19,103 nucleotides of DNA, from positions 1 to 19,103 of the forward strand of contig CALGIJ010000020.1 of NCBI GenBank assembly GCA_937915545.1, written 5' to 3'. Source of the DNA: an uncultured Desulfobacterales bacterium. Lineage in GTDB: Bacteria > Desulfobacterota > Desulfobulbia > Desulfobulbales > Desulfocapsaceae. Made by a program: the position numbers and the translations under genes. Under the pieces are notes generated by a model, which was not told the DNA's origin, did not search any database, and saw only the letters and a program-made list of their open reading frames with translations. This document shows positions 1 through 8,477 of the stretch, one piece after another. Numbering within the stretch: position 1 is the stretch's first letter; each line of letters starts with the position of its first letter.

Positions 1-332
1 TCTCCGAGCCTTTATTTATTGGGTTTTCCTCAATTATTTGTGAGACAGCAGTGAAATCTCCTATAATCCTTTTCCAGCATTAAACATAACCGCGATGAAT
101 ATCTCAACGGTAACATGAAAAACCATATGCATTCAAGTTCTCCGTTTAAGAATGGAAAGTAATATAGGTAGAAGAGGAAAACTTAATAATAACACTTCAG
201 CGACACTCGAAAAGAGCCAGGAACTAACGCTAGTGCCACTTTGTATTAATGCTGTTTATAATAAAATGTTTCACTGTAGGGTTGATAGTGAATCATAAGC
301 GTATTGTGTCCATTATATTCCCGTCTCAGCTA
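1..332. other. AT-rich flank with no supported gene
   Basis: This left edge is AT-rich, like the cassette beside it. I see no ORF with a start and ribosome binding site on either strand, no tRNA, and no hairpin-plus-T-run terminator for the operon that ends at 333. On the minus strand, positions 1-79 form a short open frame running off the window (reading GDFTAVSQIIEENP and a few more residues). It has an in-frame stop upstream at 82-80 and no ATG, GTG or TTG, so it is not called. The operon may continue beyond the window. Confidence 0.5.
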
Positions 333-1724
333 TTAAAGAATGAACTTTGAGCGTAATTTTAATAAGAATTTCTTTTTGTAAGAAATCATGGTCGAGCGAA
401 GCTTGCTATAATACGACTGTGGCATAACAAGATAAGGATAACAAAAGAGTGGAATTAGCTTTTCCTTTTCCCATGATGCGAATAGCGATTCAGGAGAAAT
501 TGCGAGACCAGCCTTGATTGAAGAAGCGCGTTTGTTGAATAAAATTATCTCAAAATGCTTGGAAATTATATCAAAGTATATTGGAGTTTTGGAATATGTA
601 GACGCCAAATAGAAATACAGACACCCTGTATTTAACACTGTAGTTTTTAACTCTTGAAGAAATATATTTGAAAGTTTTACTTTTGTGATAATACACCAAT
701 CTTCAAATAGTAGGTTTTCAAATTCATGTACCGATAATAATTTATACGATTCAATAGTTGACAAAATATTTATAGAGTAAATGGAGAAATTTTTTGGTAG
801 AAGAGAATTATTGGTGGAGTTAATCCGAGAGTAATTGTCGCCATTTGGTAGGTACCACTCTGGATTATCTGTGTTGCGTTGATAACGTTCAAAATCGAAA
901 TTTTCAACTGGTACTACTTGATATTTTCCTTTGCGAATTTTTGGACTTTCGATATGCTCAAGCTTTGATTTGAGAAGAGGAGAAACAAGATCAACTTCAC
1001 TATTAGCTCTGATTCGAGGAACTGGCAAAGCAGCTGAGCATAGTTCACACCAATTCAGCTGTTGTCCAAAATCAGACGGAGAGCGTAACCACCACCCCTT
1101 TTCGATAGGCCAACCACCAGATCCATTAAAAAGCATATCTAGCGCAGCCGCAATTTCACAGAAAAATGCTCCCTTGGGTGTTATGCTGGCACTCCACATG
1201 TTTTGCACCCAGCATTCATCGCGCAACTTTACCCAATCTGAATCTTTTAAGCCGAGTTCCTTTCTTGTTATCAGCAGAGCTTGATGAAGGCCGGGATTGC
1301 TATGATCGTTGATGCATTGATAAGGGAATATATCCTGGATAATCTCAAAATGTTGATAATATGATTTACCTAATGATGTCCATAATCCCCTGCTGTTTTC
1401 CGTGTCTGATAAATACTGATTTCTATGATTAATAAATGATTTGGTGGGATAAAGAAGTTTTTTTGAAGATTTTTTCAATGGAATTTTTAATGAATAATAA
1501 TCAACAATTTCTTTGAAGGATGGATGTAAAGTGGGTTCTCCTCCCATGACCCCAACCATACCGGAATAGCCTTCCATCGAATCGACAGCTTTTTTAAATG
1601 TAGCAATATCCATAAAAAATGGTTTTTTATGGTGACCGCAAAATCTTGTACAGTTAGAACAGCTACGAACGCATGCATTAGTAATCTCTATTTGAATAAT
1701 TTTCATATGTTGAGGTGATTTCAT
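333..1724 (-). CDS. Radical SAM protein with additional cysteines, in a polysaccharide operon
   Basis: This is a radical SAM enzyme of unknown reaction, 463 residues. The N-terminal CVRSCSNC (C18-x3-C22-x2-C25) is the 4Fe-4S/SAM motif, and GGEP at about 61-64 is the SAM-contacting motif. Further cysteines at about 137, 171, 189, 226 and 229 (the last two as WCELC) resemble a SPASM/twitch-type auxiliary cluster region. The last roughly 200 residues match nothing I know and end in a basic tail. The chosen ATG (1724-1722) overlaps the previous gene's TGA as ATGA and has GAGGAG about 8 bases upstream, so I prefer it to the ATG seven codons earlier. It is the last gene seen in the operon, which suggests modification of a sugar, lipid carrier or glycan-linked group. 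The substrate cannot be read from the sequence. Confidence 0.85.
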   Translation of the reverse strand: MKSPQHMKIIQIEITNACVRSCSNCTRFCGHHKKPFFMDIATFKKAVDSMEGYSGMVGVMGGEPTLHPSFKEIVDYYSLKIPLKKSSKKLLYPTKSFINHRNQYLSDTENSRGLWTSLGKSYYQHFEIIQDIFPYQCINDHSNPGLHQALLITRKELGLKDSDWVKLRDECWVQNMWSASITPKGAFFCEIAAALDMLFNGSGGWPIEKGWWLRSPSDFGQQLNWCELCSAALPVPRIRANSEVDLVSPLLKSKLEHIESPKIRKGKYQVVPVENFDFERYQRNTDNPEWYLPNGDNYSRINSTNNSLLPKNFSIYSINILSTIESYKLLSVHEFENLLFEDWCIITKVKLSNIFLQELKTTVLNTGCLYFYLASTYSKTPIYFDIISKHFEIILFNKRASSIKAGLAISPESLFASWEKEKLIPLFCYPYLVMPQSYYSKLRSTMISYKKKFLLKLRSKFIL

Positions 1725-2863
1725 CTTTCGAACTCCTCGAGGCAAGCTAGAATAGAAGGCCGCTTGTATGAAATTTTAAACTTGTTCTTGATTAAGCGGG
1801 CGACTTTTTGAAGAACGGCTCTTAGAATGCTAATTTGTATTCCAGCTATCTTGGAAGGAGCTAGGCATGAGGCAAGTAAATCGTAGTTGTCTCGGAAACT
1901 ATTAACTGGAAGATAAATAATCAAATTCTTGACCCAGTAAGTATATCTTTCTGTACCAAATTGATTTAAAAAAACCGACCTGCCGTTTTGAAGAATTTTC
2001 AAAATATCTCTAGCAAAAATAGTATTATCCTTTCTTTTGGTTTTCACAGCAGGCAGTAACAAACGATTGCTACCGATAATATGATCCCGCGCAAAACAAT
2101 TTTGTCCATGGCGGCGATAGGCCATGAGACGTACGTTAAATAAGCAGGAATCACCAATCAAATGAAGAAACTTAAACATAAGGTGGTCTGCACATATTCT
2201 CCAATCATCTAGGCCGTCTGCGTACAAAAAGTAATTTAATAGGTTTGCTCTGCACATAACGCTGCTAGTTTGCCCCCAATGCCATTCATTCAAATGATGT
2301 GAATGAATGTTAGCAACTTGACATAAAATTTTATAATTAGTTTTGATTTCTCGGTGAAGCAAACTTGATAAATCTTGTGATGGTAATAAGTTAATGATTC
2401 TTTGGGTTGGGATAAACGATCTGCTATAGTCATTCCAAAGCAAGGATTGGATGTGTGAATCCCCATCAATTTCAATCTGACCAGAACATGTCATTGCGAC
2501 ATTATGAGCTAGATGAACTTGAACATGGGTTGCAACAAAATCTGGATAAAGAATATCGTCTGCGTCAATAAAACTAATATAAGAGGCATTCTCGGCTTCT
2601 CTAATACCTCGAAGAAAACTACCTAGTTGGCCAAGGTTGCAATCGTTTCTGATTAAACGGAACTTAACACTGCAATCGCGATTCTTGTTGATAAAATTAT
2701 CAATTAATTTGCCAGATGAATCATCAGAGCAGTCATCTATAATAATACAAAAAGTGTGCGGATATGTTTGTTGACGAATGCTCTCCAAACAATCCGTAAT
2801 ATATTTTTCATAGTTATAACAGGTTACTATGAGAAAAACGTTCGGCAGTTTAAGTATGCTCAC
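1721..2863 (-). CDS. Glycosyltransferase family 2
   Basis: This is a 380-residue GT-A fold glycosyltransferase. The N-terminal strand VFLIVTCYNYEKYI is the usual GT2 opening. DDCSDDSS at about 43-50 fits nucleotide-sugar binding, and FIDADD at about 98-103 is the DxD-type metal site. Roughly 100 residues C-terminal to the catalytic core are divergent, with no clear transmembrane helix. It starts with GTG, with only a weak Shine-Dalgarno (GAG) upstream and a 30-base gap after the FkbM gene. Its stop overlaps the radical SAM start as ATGA, implying translational coupling. It probably adds one sugar of the exported polysaccharide on the cytoplasmic side. Donor and acceptor are unknown. Confidence 0.88.
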   Translation of the reverse strand: MSILKLPNVFLIVTCYNYEKYITDCLESIRQQTYPHTFCIIIDDCSDDSSGKLIDNFINKNRDCSVKFRLIRNDCNLGQLGSFLRGIREAENASYISFIDADDILYPDFVATHVQVHLAHNVAMTCSGQIEIDGDSHIQSLLWNDYSRSFIPTQRIINLLPSQDLSSLLHREIKTNYKILCQVANIHSHHLNEWHWGQTSSVMCRANLLNYFLYADGLDDWRICADHLMFKFLHLIGDSCLFNVRLMAYRRHGQNCFARDHIIGSNRLLLPAVKTKRKDNTIFARDILKILQNGRSVFLNQFGTERYTYWVKNLIIYLPVNSFRDNYDLLASCLAPSKIAGIQISILRAVLQKVARLIKNKFKISYKRPSILACLEEFER

Positions 2864-2893
2864 GATAGTTGCTCAAAAGCAAGATGTTGTTGA

Positions 2894-4060
2894 TTAAAAC
2901 CTGTCAGTACTTGCGAAAAGGACTGTTTCTTCTCGATGTATTGAACTATGTTTTAAAAAAAATTTGTATCCCAAATTTAAATTGCTAAGAAATTTTGGTA
3001 TTGTAGAGATATCATCTAATCGATGATATATTGATAATGAAAGATTAGGTTTCCATCTACGTATAGTATTGATGCAACCATATAAGGCAAAAAGCTCGCT
3101 TCCTTCGATGTCCATCTTTATAAAATCGACTTTATCAATCTTGTTTGCTTCAACAAAGTAATCTAAGCTAGTGCTTGATACTAAATAGTTACGTTTGTCT
3201 TTGGATGGATTATTGGTGATAGTATTGCCAGTCGCTAGCCGATCTTCTTCAATATACAGTTCACTAGAATTTTCCCATAAAGCTGTTTCAGAAATTCTAA
3301 TAGACGTTTGTATGTTTGGATTAGAATAGATATTATGTTTGATTATTTCAACGTTTGCTTTGAATGGTTCAAAAATTATCACTTTTCCATTTGGGCCAAC
3401 TAAGTTTGCGAAGTATAAACACGTGTCTCCCCAACCTCCACCGGCATCTACCACAGTATCACCAGGTTTTGGAGTAATTACAAAGTTCGATTGATTGTAA
3501 CTATATTGTTCTTGTATGAATATAGACATAATGCATCGAGGAGATGAAAATATACGTAGGGGATAGCCAAATCTTGAAAGATCGATTGAGAAAAGATGAA
3601 TGGGGTTTGATGTTCCTAATGTTTGTGTTCTCGAGTTGTCAAAGGAATCATATATAAGTTTGTATTTTTCAAAGTAACTAGAATTGGATAACGGAAGTTT
3701 AATTTTCAGGTATCCCATGCTCCGATAGAGTGCTAATAAGGAAAGTAAAAGTATATCATCCTTATTCTGAAGCGTCGAACCGAGATAATTGAATGGTTCG
3801 GAGATTTCTAAAAGCAAATCTACAATACGTCGACACCATTTTGCCTTTAAGAAACCTTGATGAATTAGAAATTCGACAAAAATCTGTTTAGGTGAGTAAG
3901 GATTATTGTTTAGAAGTCCTGATGACTTTAAGAGTTCCCTGAATGAATCAACATAAATTAGATCATTATCGTAGTAGGGGTCCTTATTATTCCTATGACA
4001 ATTAGTGAAATTTGAGTAAAAACCATCTAAAATCAAACGTGTGAAATATCCTAGCGGCAT
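2894..4060 (-). CDS. FkbM-family SAM-dependent methyltransferase
   Basis: 388 residues. The C-terminal half is an FkbM-type Rossmann methyltransferase: VVDAGGGWGDT at about 203-213 is the SAM-binding loop, followed by an acidic strand end (IIFEPF), and FIKMDIEGSE is the family's hallmark motif. FkbM enzymes typically O-methylate sugars or polyketides. The first roughly 150 residues are an extension I do not recognise. The ATG has GAGG five bases upstream and lies 10 bases inside the end of the ABC ATPase gene. Known Wzm/Wzt systems often end the chain with a methyl or other cap that the ATPase's C-terminal domain binds. Adjacency suggests, but does not prove, a cap-methylating role; internal sugar methylation is the alternative. 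Confidence 0.85.
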   Translation of the reverse strand: MPLGYFTRLILDGFYSNFTNCHRNNKDPYYDNDLIYVDSFRELLKSSGLLNNNPYSPKQIFVEFLIHQGFLKAKWCRRIVDLLLEISEPFNYLGSTLQNKDDILLLSLLALYRSMGYLKIKLPLSNSSYFEKYKLIYDSFDNSRTQTLGTSNPIHLFSIDLSRFGYPLRIFSSPRCIMSIFIQEQYSYNQSNFVITPKPGDTVVDAGGGWGDTCLYFANLVGPNGKVIIFEPFKANVEIIKHNIYSNPNIQTSIRISETALWENSSELYIEEDRLATGNTITNNPSKDKRNYLVSSTSLDYFVEANKIDKVDFIKMDIEGSELFALYGCINTIRRWKPNLSLSIYHRLDDISTIPKFLSNLNLGYKFFLKHSSIHREETVLFASTDRF

Positions 4061-5358
4061 TTATCCTCGCTATAGTCCGAAATGGCATTGTTTGTCCAGT
4101 TTAGTGCTGGCCGAAAGTATCCAACTATTGCGCCACCAAAATCAATTCTGAAAGGATTTGTTGTCATATCTTCAGTAATGGAAAATTCCAAACATGATGG
4201 TTCGTATATTTCATCTTCTAAGATTTTGTAGCAACGAAAAAAGCTATCTACCCTGTAGGTCCCAGTATTAAGTAAATTTCCTGGAATCGTACAAACCGCG
4301 CGATATTTTCCAGGATTAAGAAAATAATTATCTATACAATCCTTGATTTGGGGGATAACAGTTGCCGGAAATAGAATAGACCCATCATCGCTACGAATCA
4401 TAAGGTGTGGTATTACTTGCGATCTTGACAAGACTTGATAGTCAAGTTCAATAAAAAATGTCTCAGTCTGGTCAAACTCTAAAGACTGATTTCCATGTTT
4501 GTTAATTGCTGAGATGCGAATCAATTTGACCACGCTAGATAAGTGAGGTGGTTTAGAATTAGCAAAACCTTGCTGAGTTTTATTGTCTTTGCGAAACAAT
4601 CTATAATATGCTTGTACTCCTTCATTAATATTGTCAAAACGAGTTAGAGATCCATTCTCCAAAAGAAAAGCAATTTTACAAAACGATTCGATGTGAGTCA
4701 TACTATGACTTACAAACACAATAGTTCGTCCTGATTTTGAAACCGTCTCCATCTTTCCTAAGCACTTTTTCTGAAATTGAAGATCTCCAACGGCGAGAAC
4801 TTCATCAATCAAAAGTATTTCAGGCTCAAGGTGCGCGGCAATCGCAAATCCAAGACGCACATACATACCTGAAGAGTAATGTTTTACCGGTGTTTCTATA
4901 AATCGCTCTAAACCTGAGAATTCTACGATTTCATCAAACTTATTTTTGACTTCGACTCTAGTCATTCCCAACAAATTACCAGAGAGAAAAATGTTTTCTC
5001 GACCGGTTAGTTCAGGGTGAAAACCTGTGCCGACTTCAAGCAAACTAGCTACTCTTCCATAAATCTTAATGTTTCCCTCAGTTGGTTTTGTAATTCTCGA
5101 TAGTAACTTTAAAAGCGTACTTTTTCCCGCCCCGTTACGACCTATAACTCCGACAATATCTCCTTCTTCAATTCTAAAATCAACGTTTCTCAGTGCCCAA
5201 TAGTGTTCCTTTTGGGTTTTGGAATGATTTTGTTTAAGTTTAGAAAAGGGATGCAGAATTATATTTGAAATAGTCTCACGTATTGTTTGGTAGGCTTTGT
5301 CTTGTCCACCAAGAATGTATCTCTTCCCGAGGTTCTCTGCTGTAATAATTCTGGTCAT
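4051..5358 (-). CDS. wzt: Polysaccharide ABC exporter ATPase (Wzt type, with C-terminal domain)
   Basis: 435 residues. The N-terminal nucleotide-binding domain has Walker A GRNGAGKST at about 73-81, the signature YSSGM at about 161-165, Walker B ILLIDE at about 181-186 and an H-loop histidine in VSHSM near 218. Residues from about 265 onward form a beta-rich extension, as in Wzt proteins of O-antigen exporters where it binds the modified non-reducing end of the glycan; plain KpsT/TagH-type ATPases of about 220-260 residues lack it. The ATG lies two bases after the permease stop, with a poor Shine-Dalgarno, so translational coupling is likely. It powers export of the lipid-linked polysaccharide across the inner membrane together with the permease. 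Confidence 0.92.
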   Translation of the reverse strand: MTRIITAENLGKRYILGGQDKAYQTIRETISNIILHPFSKLKQNHSKTQKEHYWALRNVDFRIEEGDIVGVIGRNGAGKSTLLKLLSRITKPTEGNIKIYGRVASLLEVGTGFHPELTGRENIFLSGNLLGMTRVEVKNKFDEIVEFSGLERFIETPVKHYSSGMYVRLGFAIAAHLEPEILLIDEVLAVGDLQFQKKCLGKMETVSKSGRTIVFVSHSMTHIESFCKIAFLLENGSLTRFDNINEGVQAYYRLFRKDNKTQQGFANSKPPHLSSVVKLIRISAINKHGNQSLEFDQTETFFIELDYQVLSRSQVIPHLMIRSDDGSILFPATVIPQIKDCIDNYFLNPGKYRAVCTIPGNLLNTGTYRVDSFFRCYKILEDEIYEPSCLEFSITEDMTTNPFRIDFGGAIVGYFRPALNWTNNAISDYSEDKCR

Positions 5359-5360
5359 TG

Positions 5361-6200
5361 CTATAGAATGTCAGCCAACTCATTGTCTAGTTTGTTAAAA
5401 TATATAATGCTTAATAGGAAAATAATGAAACCAATGACTCCACTAATTATTAGATGTAAAGTATCTGGCCATTCACCGAGTAAGCAACATCTAAAACCAT
5501 CGATTATTCCAACCATTGGGTTTAAGCAAGCGTAAAGTTGCCATTCACATGGAATGAGGTTCGCTGAGTAGGCGACAGGTGATGCAAACATCCATATTTG
5601 AAGCAAAAATGGAACAACATAGCAGAAATCACGGTATTTTGCATTTAGCCCAGCTAGAAGAGTGCCAACACCAACAGATGTTATAAAAAGAAGAATGTAT
5701 AAAATCGGTAGCAAAATTACACTTTCTGAAGGCCAAATGCCATAAACTATAAATAGTACAACCTGAAGAATAGATGATATAATAAAATTTAAAAATGTAT
5801 ATCCAGTGACGCTAAGTGGGATAATAATTCGTGGGAAGTAGACCTTGGTAATTAGACGAGACCCTTCAATCAAACTTTGACTTGCCCCACTAACGGTCTG
5901 TGAAAAAAAAGTCCAGGCTATTAATCCAGAATAAAAAAAAAGAGGAGCAGGAACATTATCGGTTGGGATTTTTGCCATTTTTGAGAAGACTACAGTAAAG
6001 ATTATCATAGCTATTGTAGGTTGAATAACTGCCCAGGCAACTCCAAATAATGTTTGTTTATATCGTAAGCATATATCCTTCCAAGCTAATGTTAGAAATA
6101 AATCGCGATAACTCCAGAGTTCATATATATTTATGCTAAAAATGCTGGCGTCGTTGTTTATTTCAATGACTTGTTGTTTTATGATTCGTTGTTCTTTCAT
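5361..6200 (-). CDS. wzm: Polysaccharide ABC exporter permease (Wzm type, ABC-2 family)
   Basis: 279 residues, typical length for Wzm/TagG/KpsM permeases. A cytoplasmic N-terminus with an amphipathic segment (YELWSYRDLFLTLAWKDI) leads into several hydrophobic helices, including TIAMIIFTVVFS, FFYSGLIAWTFF, ILPILYILLFITSVGVG, VPFLLQIWMFASPVAY and IISGVIGFIIFLLSIIYF. WRDL/RY-QT-style sequence near residue 30-50 (RYKQTLFGVAWAVIQP) is characteristic of ABC-2 O-antigen permeases. The gene sits two bases from both neighbours. It forms the inner-membrane channel for the glycan energised by the downstream ATPase. Confidence 0.92.
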   Translation of the reverse strand: MKEQRIIKQQVIEINNDASIFSINIYELWSYRDLFLTLAWKDICLRYKQTLFGVAWAVIQPTIAMIIFTVVFSKMAKIPTDNVPAPLFFYSGLIAWTFFSQTVSGASQSLIEGSRLITKVYFPRIIIPLSVTGYTFLNFIISSILQVVLFIVYGIWPSESVILLPILYILLFITSVGVGTLLAGLNAKYRDFCYVVPFLLQIWMFASPVAYSANLIPCEWQLYACLNPMVGIIDGFRCCLLGEWPDTLHLIISGVIGFIIFLLSIIYFNKLDNELADIL

Positions 6201-6202
6201 GG

Positions 6203-7414
6203 CTAACTTATTATTTGATTGTAAACACTTATATGTTTTGCTGCAATAACTTTCCAGTCAAATCTTTTCACAGCATCATTTCTTGCTTGATGTTTAACAG
6301 AACTTAATGATTCAAGGTTTTGGAGAAGACTATTTATCATTTCTGATAGATAGTGAGCATCAAAAGGCGGTATTAGTATTCCATTTCGACGATGTACAAT
6401 AACATCTTCGATACCGCCGACCTTAGTTCCAATAATTAAACAGCCGCACATTGCTGCTTCTACAAATGTTAAACCTAATCCCTCTGTGTCCCCTCCTTCG
6501 GTAACAATTGAAGGTCCAATAAAAATGTCTGATGCTGTGTAGTACGGTGGCAAATTGCTGTTCGGTATTCCACCAGTGAAAACAACAGAATTTGTTAAAC
6601 CTAGAGATTTTACTTGCATTTTGAACGTATGCTCAAGTTCACCATGGCCAACAATTAGAAGTTTGCAATCAGGAAATTTATTGATAGTCATGGAAAACGC
6701 TTCTATTAAAATATTTATGCCTTTTTTTTCTGTTAATCTTCCTACGAAAAGGAGAAGTTGCCCTCTGATTCCATATCGTTGCTTAAAATTCATATCCTTG
6801 TTTGCTGGAGTAAAAACTGTAGAATCTACACCCATCGAAATTATCTCAATATTTTTATCGTATTTTGTGTCAAATTTAAGTATCTCGGAAAGAGACCGAC
6901 TAACGGTGACTATTTTGTCTGTATTTTTTATGATCAGTTTTTTGAAGATTATGAATAAAGGTCGTCTCATGCTAAATACATCAGCCCCATGAGCTGTGAT
7001 AACAACTGGAATATCAAAAATAAACTTCAATAGTATCGAAAAAAGACCCTGTGGAATTAGCCAATGAGCATGGATAATACTTGGTCTGATTTTTGCGACT
7101 AGTAGCAGTAGTGAACATATCTGTGACAAAAGAAAAAATGGGAGTAGGAAGAAGTAAATCCTTTTTCTACGCAATTTGGGAACAACACCTTGCCCGCCTG
7201 CAAGCCTTTCAAAATGAGAATAAAAATAACGAAAGCGATGCACGTGAATGCCATTCATCAATTCTCTTGCTTTAGCTCCCGGGTAGCTAGGAGCATGTAC
7301 GGTAATATCATAGTCGGTTGTTAAACGTTTGCAGAGTTCAAATACAAAAGGAGGATCAGTGTCATTAGGCCAACGTGGGAATGTCGATGTAACGACGAGT
7401 AACTTTGGTTTCAT
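6203..7414 (-). CDS. Glycosyltransferase family 4 (GT-B fold)
   Basis: 403 residues with both Rossmann-like halves. The N-terminus KLLVVTSTFPRWPND-PPFVFEL is typical of GT4 enzymes. HAHWLIPQG and VITAHGADVF lie in the acceptor domain; LLFVGRLTEKKGI opens the donor domain, and EGLGLTFVEA supplies the E-x7-E motif of retaining enzymes. The start overlaps the upstream GT2 stop as ATGA, and AGGA lies about six bases before it, inside the GC-rich gene. The coding sequence itself is strongly AT-rich, so it is the first gene of the foreign-looking segment. It is probably a mannosyl-, glucosyl- or similar transferase for the exported glycan; the donor sugar is not determinable. Confidence 0.92.
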   Translation of the reverse strand: MKPKLLVVTSTFPRWPNDTDPPFVFELCKRLTTDYDITVHAPSYPGAKARELMNGIHVHRFRYFYSHFERLAGGQGVVPKLRRKRIYFFLLPFFLLSQICSLLLLVAKIRPSIIHAHWLIPQGLFSILLKFIFDIPVVITAHGADVFSMRRPLFIIFKKLIIKNTDKIVTVSRSLSEILKFDTKYDKNIEIISMGVDSTVFTPANKDMNFKQRYGIRGQLLLFVGRLTEKKGINILIEAFSMTINKFPDCKLLIVGHGELEHTFKMQVKSLGLTNSVVFTGGIPNSNLPPYYTASDIFIGPSIVTEGGDTEGLGLTFVEAAMCGCLIIGTKVGGIEDVIVHRRNGILIPPFDAHYLSEMINSLLQNLESLSSVKHQARNDAVKRFDWKVIAAKHISVYNQIIS

Positions 7415-8277
7415 TGAATCCTGTCATAGCGCATCTGGCTGATCTGCTCCGCAACCAAGCCGATCATAAAAATGATCAGTGAGCTGTTGAAAAGCAGCGC
7501 AGACATATTGGTAAACCGTCCTTGGGTGAGGAAGGTAAAACCGTAATATATAACTCCAGTGAAGAAGAGCAAAAAGCTGATCGGCAGAAAGACCCGGAAC
7601 GGGGAGAAGAGGGTGGCGATCCTGGTGATGATGAGGAAAAAGCGGGTTCCGTCGGCGAGCAGCCTGATCTTGCTCTTTCCGGTGCGTTTTCTGGTGTTGA
7701 TGGGGACGAATTTGACGCTGAAGCCACTGCGCAGATAGCCCAGGGTAAGAGTCGAGGGGTAGGAGAAGGTGTTGGGCAGGAGGTAGATGAACTGTCTGGC
7801 CACCGAGAGCCGCACCAGGCGAAAACCGGAGGTGAGATCCCTTACCGGGAACTTCGTCACATAGGAAGCGAATTTATTGTAGATCCAGTTGGCGAGATCA
7901 CGGTGGCGCTCGGTTTCCGACTGCCGTGTCCTCGCCCCCACCACCATGTCGAAATCTTCCCGGTGTTCGAGAAGCCGGGCAATGTCTTCCGGGTTGTGCT
8001 GGCCATCGGCATCCATCATCACCACCCACTTCCCCATGGCATTGCGCAACCCCGTTTTAATCGCCGCCCCGTTGCCGATATTGTAGGGGTGCGACAATAC
8101 GCGGGCCCCCTTGGCGGCCGCTATCTGCGCCGTGTTGTCGCTCGAGCCGTCGTCGACCACCAGCACTTCGAAGTCTGCATACAACTCCAGCAGGCGCTCA
8201 ATGGTGGTGCCGATGCTTTGTCCCTCGTTGTAGGCGGGGAGCAGTATGGTCACGGTGGGATGATCGTAATCGGCCAT
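7411..8277 (-). CDS. Membrane-anchored GT2 glycosyltransferase (polyprenyl-phosphate sugar synthase-like)
   Basis: 288 residues. TVTILLPAYNEG opens the GT2 domain, VVDDGSSDNT lies at about 40-49, and MMDADGQHNPED (DxD at 89-91) matches dolichyl/undecaprenyl-phosphate glycosyltransferases. LTSGFRL follows further on. Two hydrophobic helices at about 225-250 and 255-275 anchor it in the membrane, as in GtrB-like proteins. It probably charges a lipid carrier with a sugar. No strong Shine-Dalgarno precedes the ATG, and no upstream in-frame start exists. The preceding non-coding 8278-8420 contains no clear promoter to my eye. Composition is GC-rich like the right-hand region, unlike the rest of this operon, so it may be the resident gene to which the AT-rich cassette was joined. 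Confidence 0.9.
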   Translation of the reverse strand: MADYDHPTVTILLPAYNEGQSIGTTIERLLELYADFEVLVVDDGSSDNTAQIAAAKGARVLSHPYNIGNGAAIKTGLRNAMGKWVVMMDADGQHNPEDIARLLEHREDFDMVVGARTRQSETERHRDLANWIYNKFASYVTKFPVRDLTSGFRLVRLSVARQFIYLLPNTFSYPSTLTLGYLRSGFSVKFVPINTRKRTGKSKIRLLADGTRFFLIITRIATLFSPFRVFLPISFLLFFTGVIYYGFTFLTQGRFTNMSALLFNSSLIIFMIGLVAEQISQMRYDRIQ

Positions 8278-8420
8278 GAAGGGATGTGGGCTATGACGCT
8301 ATAGTATTAGGTGTGGTTTGTCGGGACTCCTTAAAAATCCTGGAAAAAGAGTACCACAGCTCTCGGGGAAGAAAAAGGGCCAATCAGGCATCTTGTGAGG
8401 GTGAGGAGTGATGGAAAAGA

Positions 8421-8456
8421 AAAAGGCCATTCCCACCAGGGCGGGAATGGCCTTTT
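8421..8456 (-). terminator. Strong intrinsic terminator after the cyclophilin-FKBP gene
   Basis: A perfect 14-bp inverted repeat (AAAAGGCCATTCCC at 8421-8434 and its complement at 8443-8456) surrounds an 8-base loop. On the minus strand it runs into a T-rich stretch, and it begins about 20 bases after the stop of the gene at 8478. T residues also follow on the plus strand, so it could act both ways, but no plus-strand gene ends here. It separates the peptidase/isomerase unit from the polysaccharide operon, so the latter needs its own promoter in 8278-8420. Confidence 0.9.
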
Positions 8457-8477
8457 TTAGTCAGCGTCTCTGGTCTC

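Larger units (their letters stand above)
1..7414. other. AT-rich glycan-cassette island with a sharp right boundary
   Basis: From the left edge to about 7414 the DNA is visibly AT-rich, with A/T-ending codons. From 7411 rightwards coding turns GC-rich with G/C-ending codons. The change falls on the 4-base ATGA overlap between two glycosyltransferase genes, not in an intergenic gap. O-antigen and capsule loci are classic exchange hot spots, and laterally gained glycan genes are often AT-rich. No transposase, integrase or terminal repeat is visible, so the means of entry (homologous recombination or another route) is unknown. Confidence 0.7.

Noticed and set aside
7522..8304. A 260-codon plus-strand frame antisense to the GT2 gene
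   Set aside because: It is an antisense shadow in GC-rich DNA; the opposite strand has clear GT2 motifs and this frame has none.
8310..8325. T7-promoter-like TAATACTATAG on the minus strand
   Set aside because: It lacks the CGACTCA core between TAATA and CTATAG of the T7 promoter. It is only an AT-rich -10-like string with no convincing -35.
8399..8412. GGGTGAGGAGTGA repeated again near 18837
   Set aside because: One 13-base match between two places is within chance expectation for a window of this size, and no longer repeat or mobile-element end accompanies it.
8278..8420. JUMPstart/ops element for the polysaccharide operon
   Set aside because: I looked for GGCGGTAG in the upstream region on the operon strand and found none. 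A copy inside the metallopeptidase gene is coding sequence.
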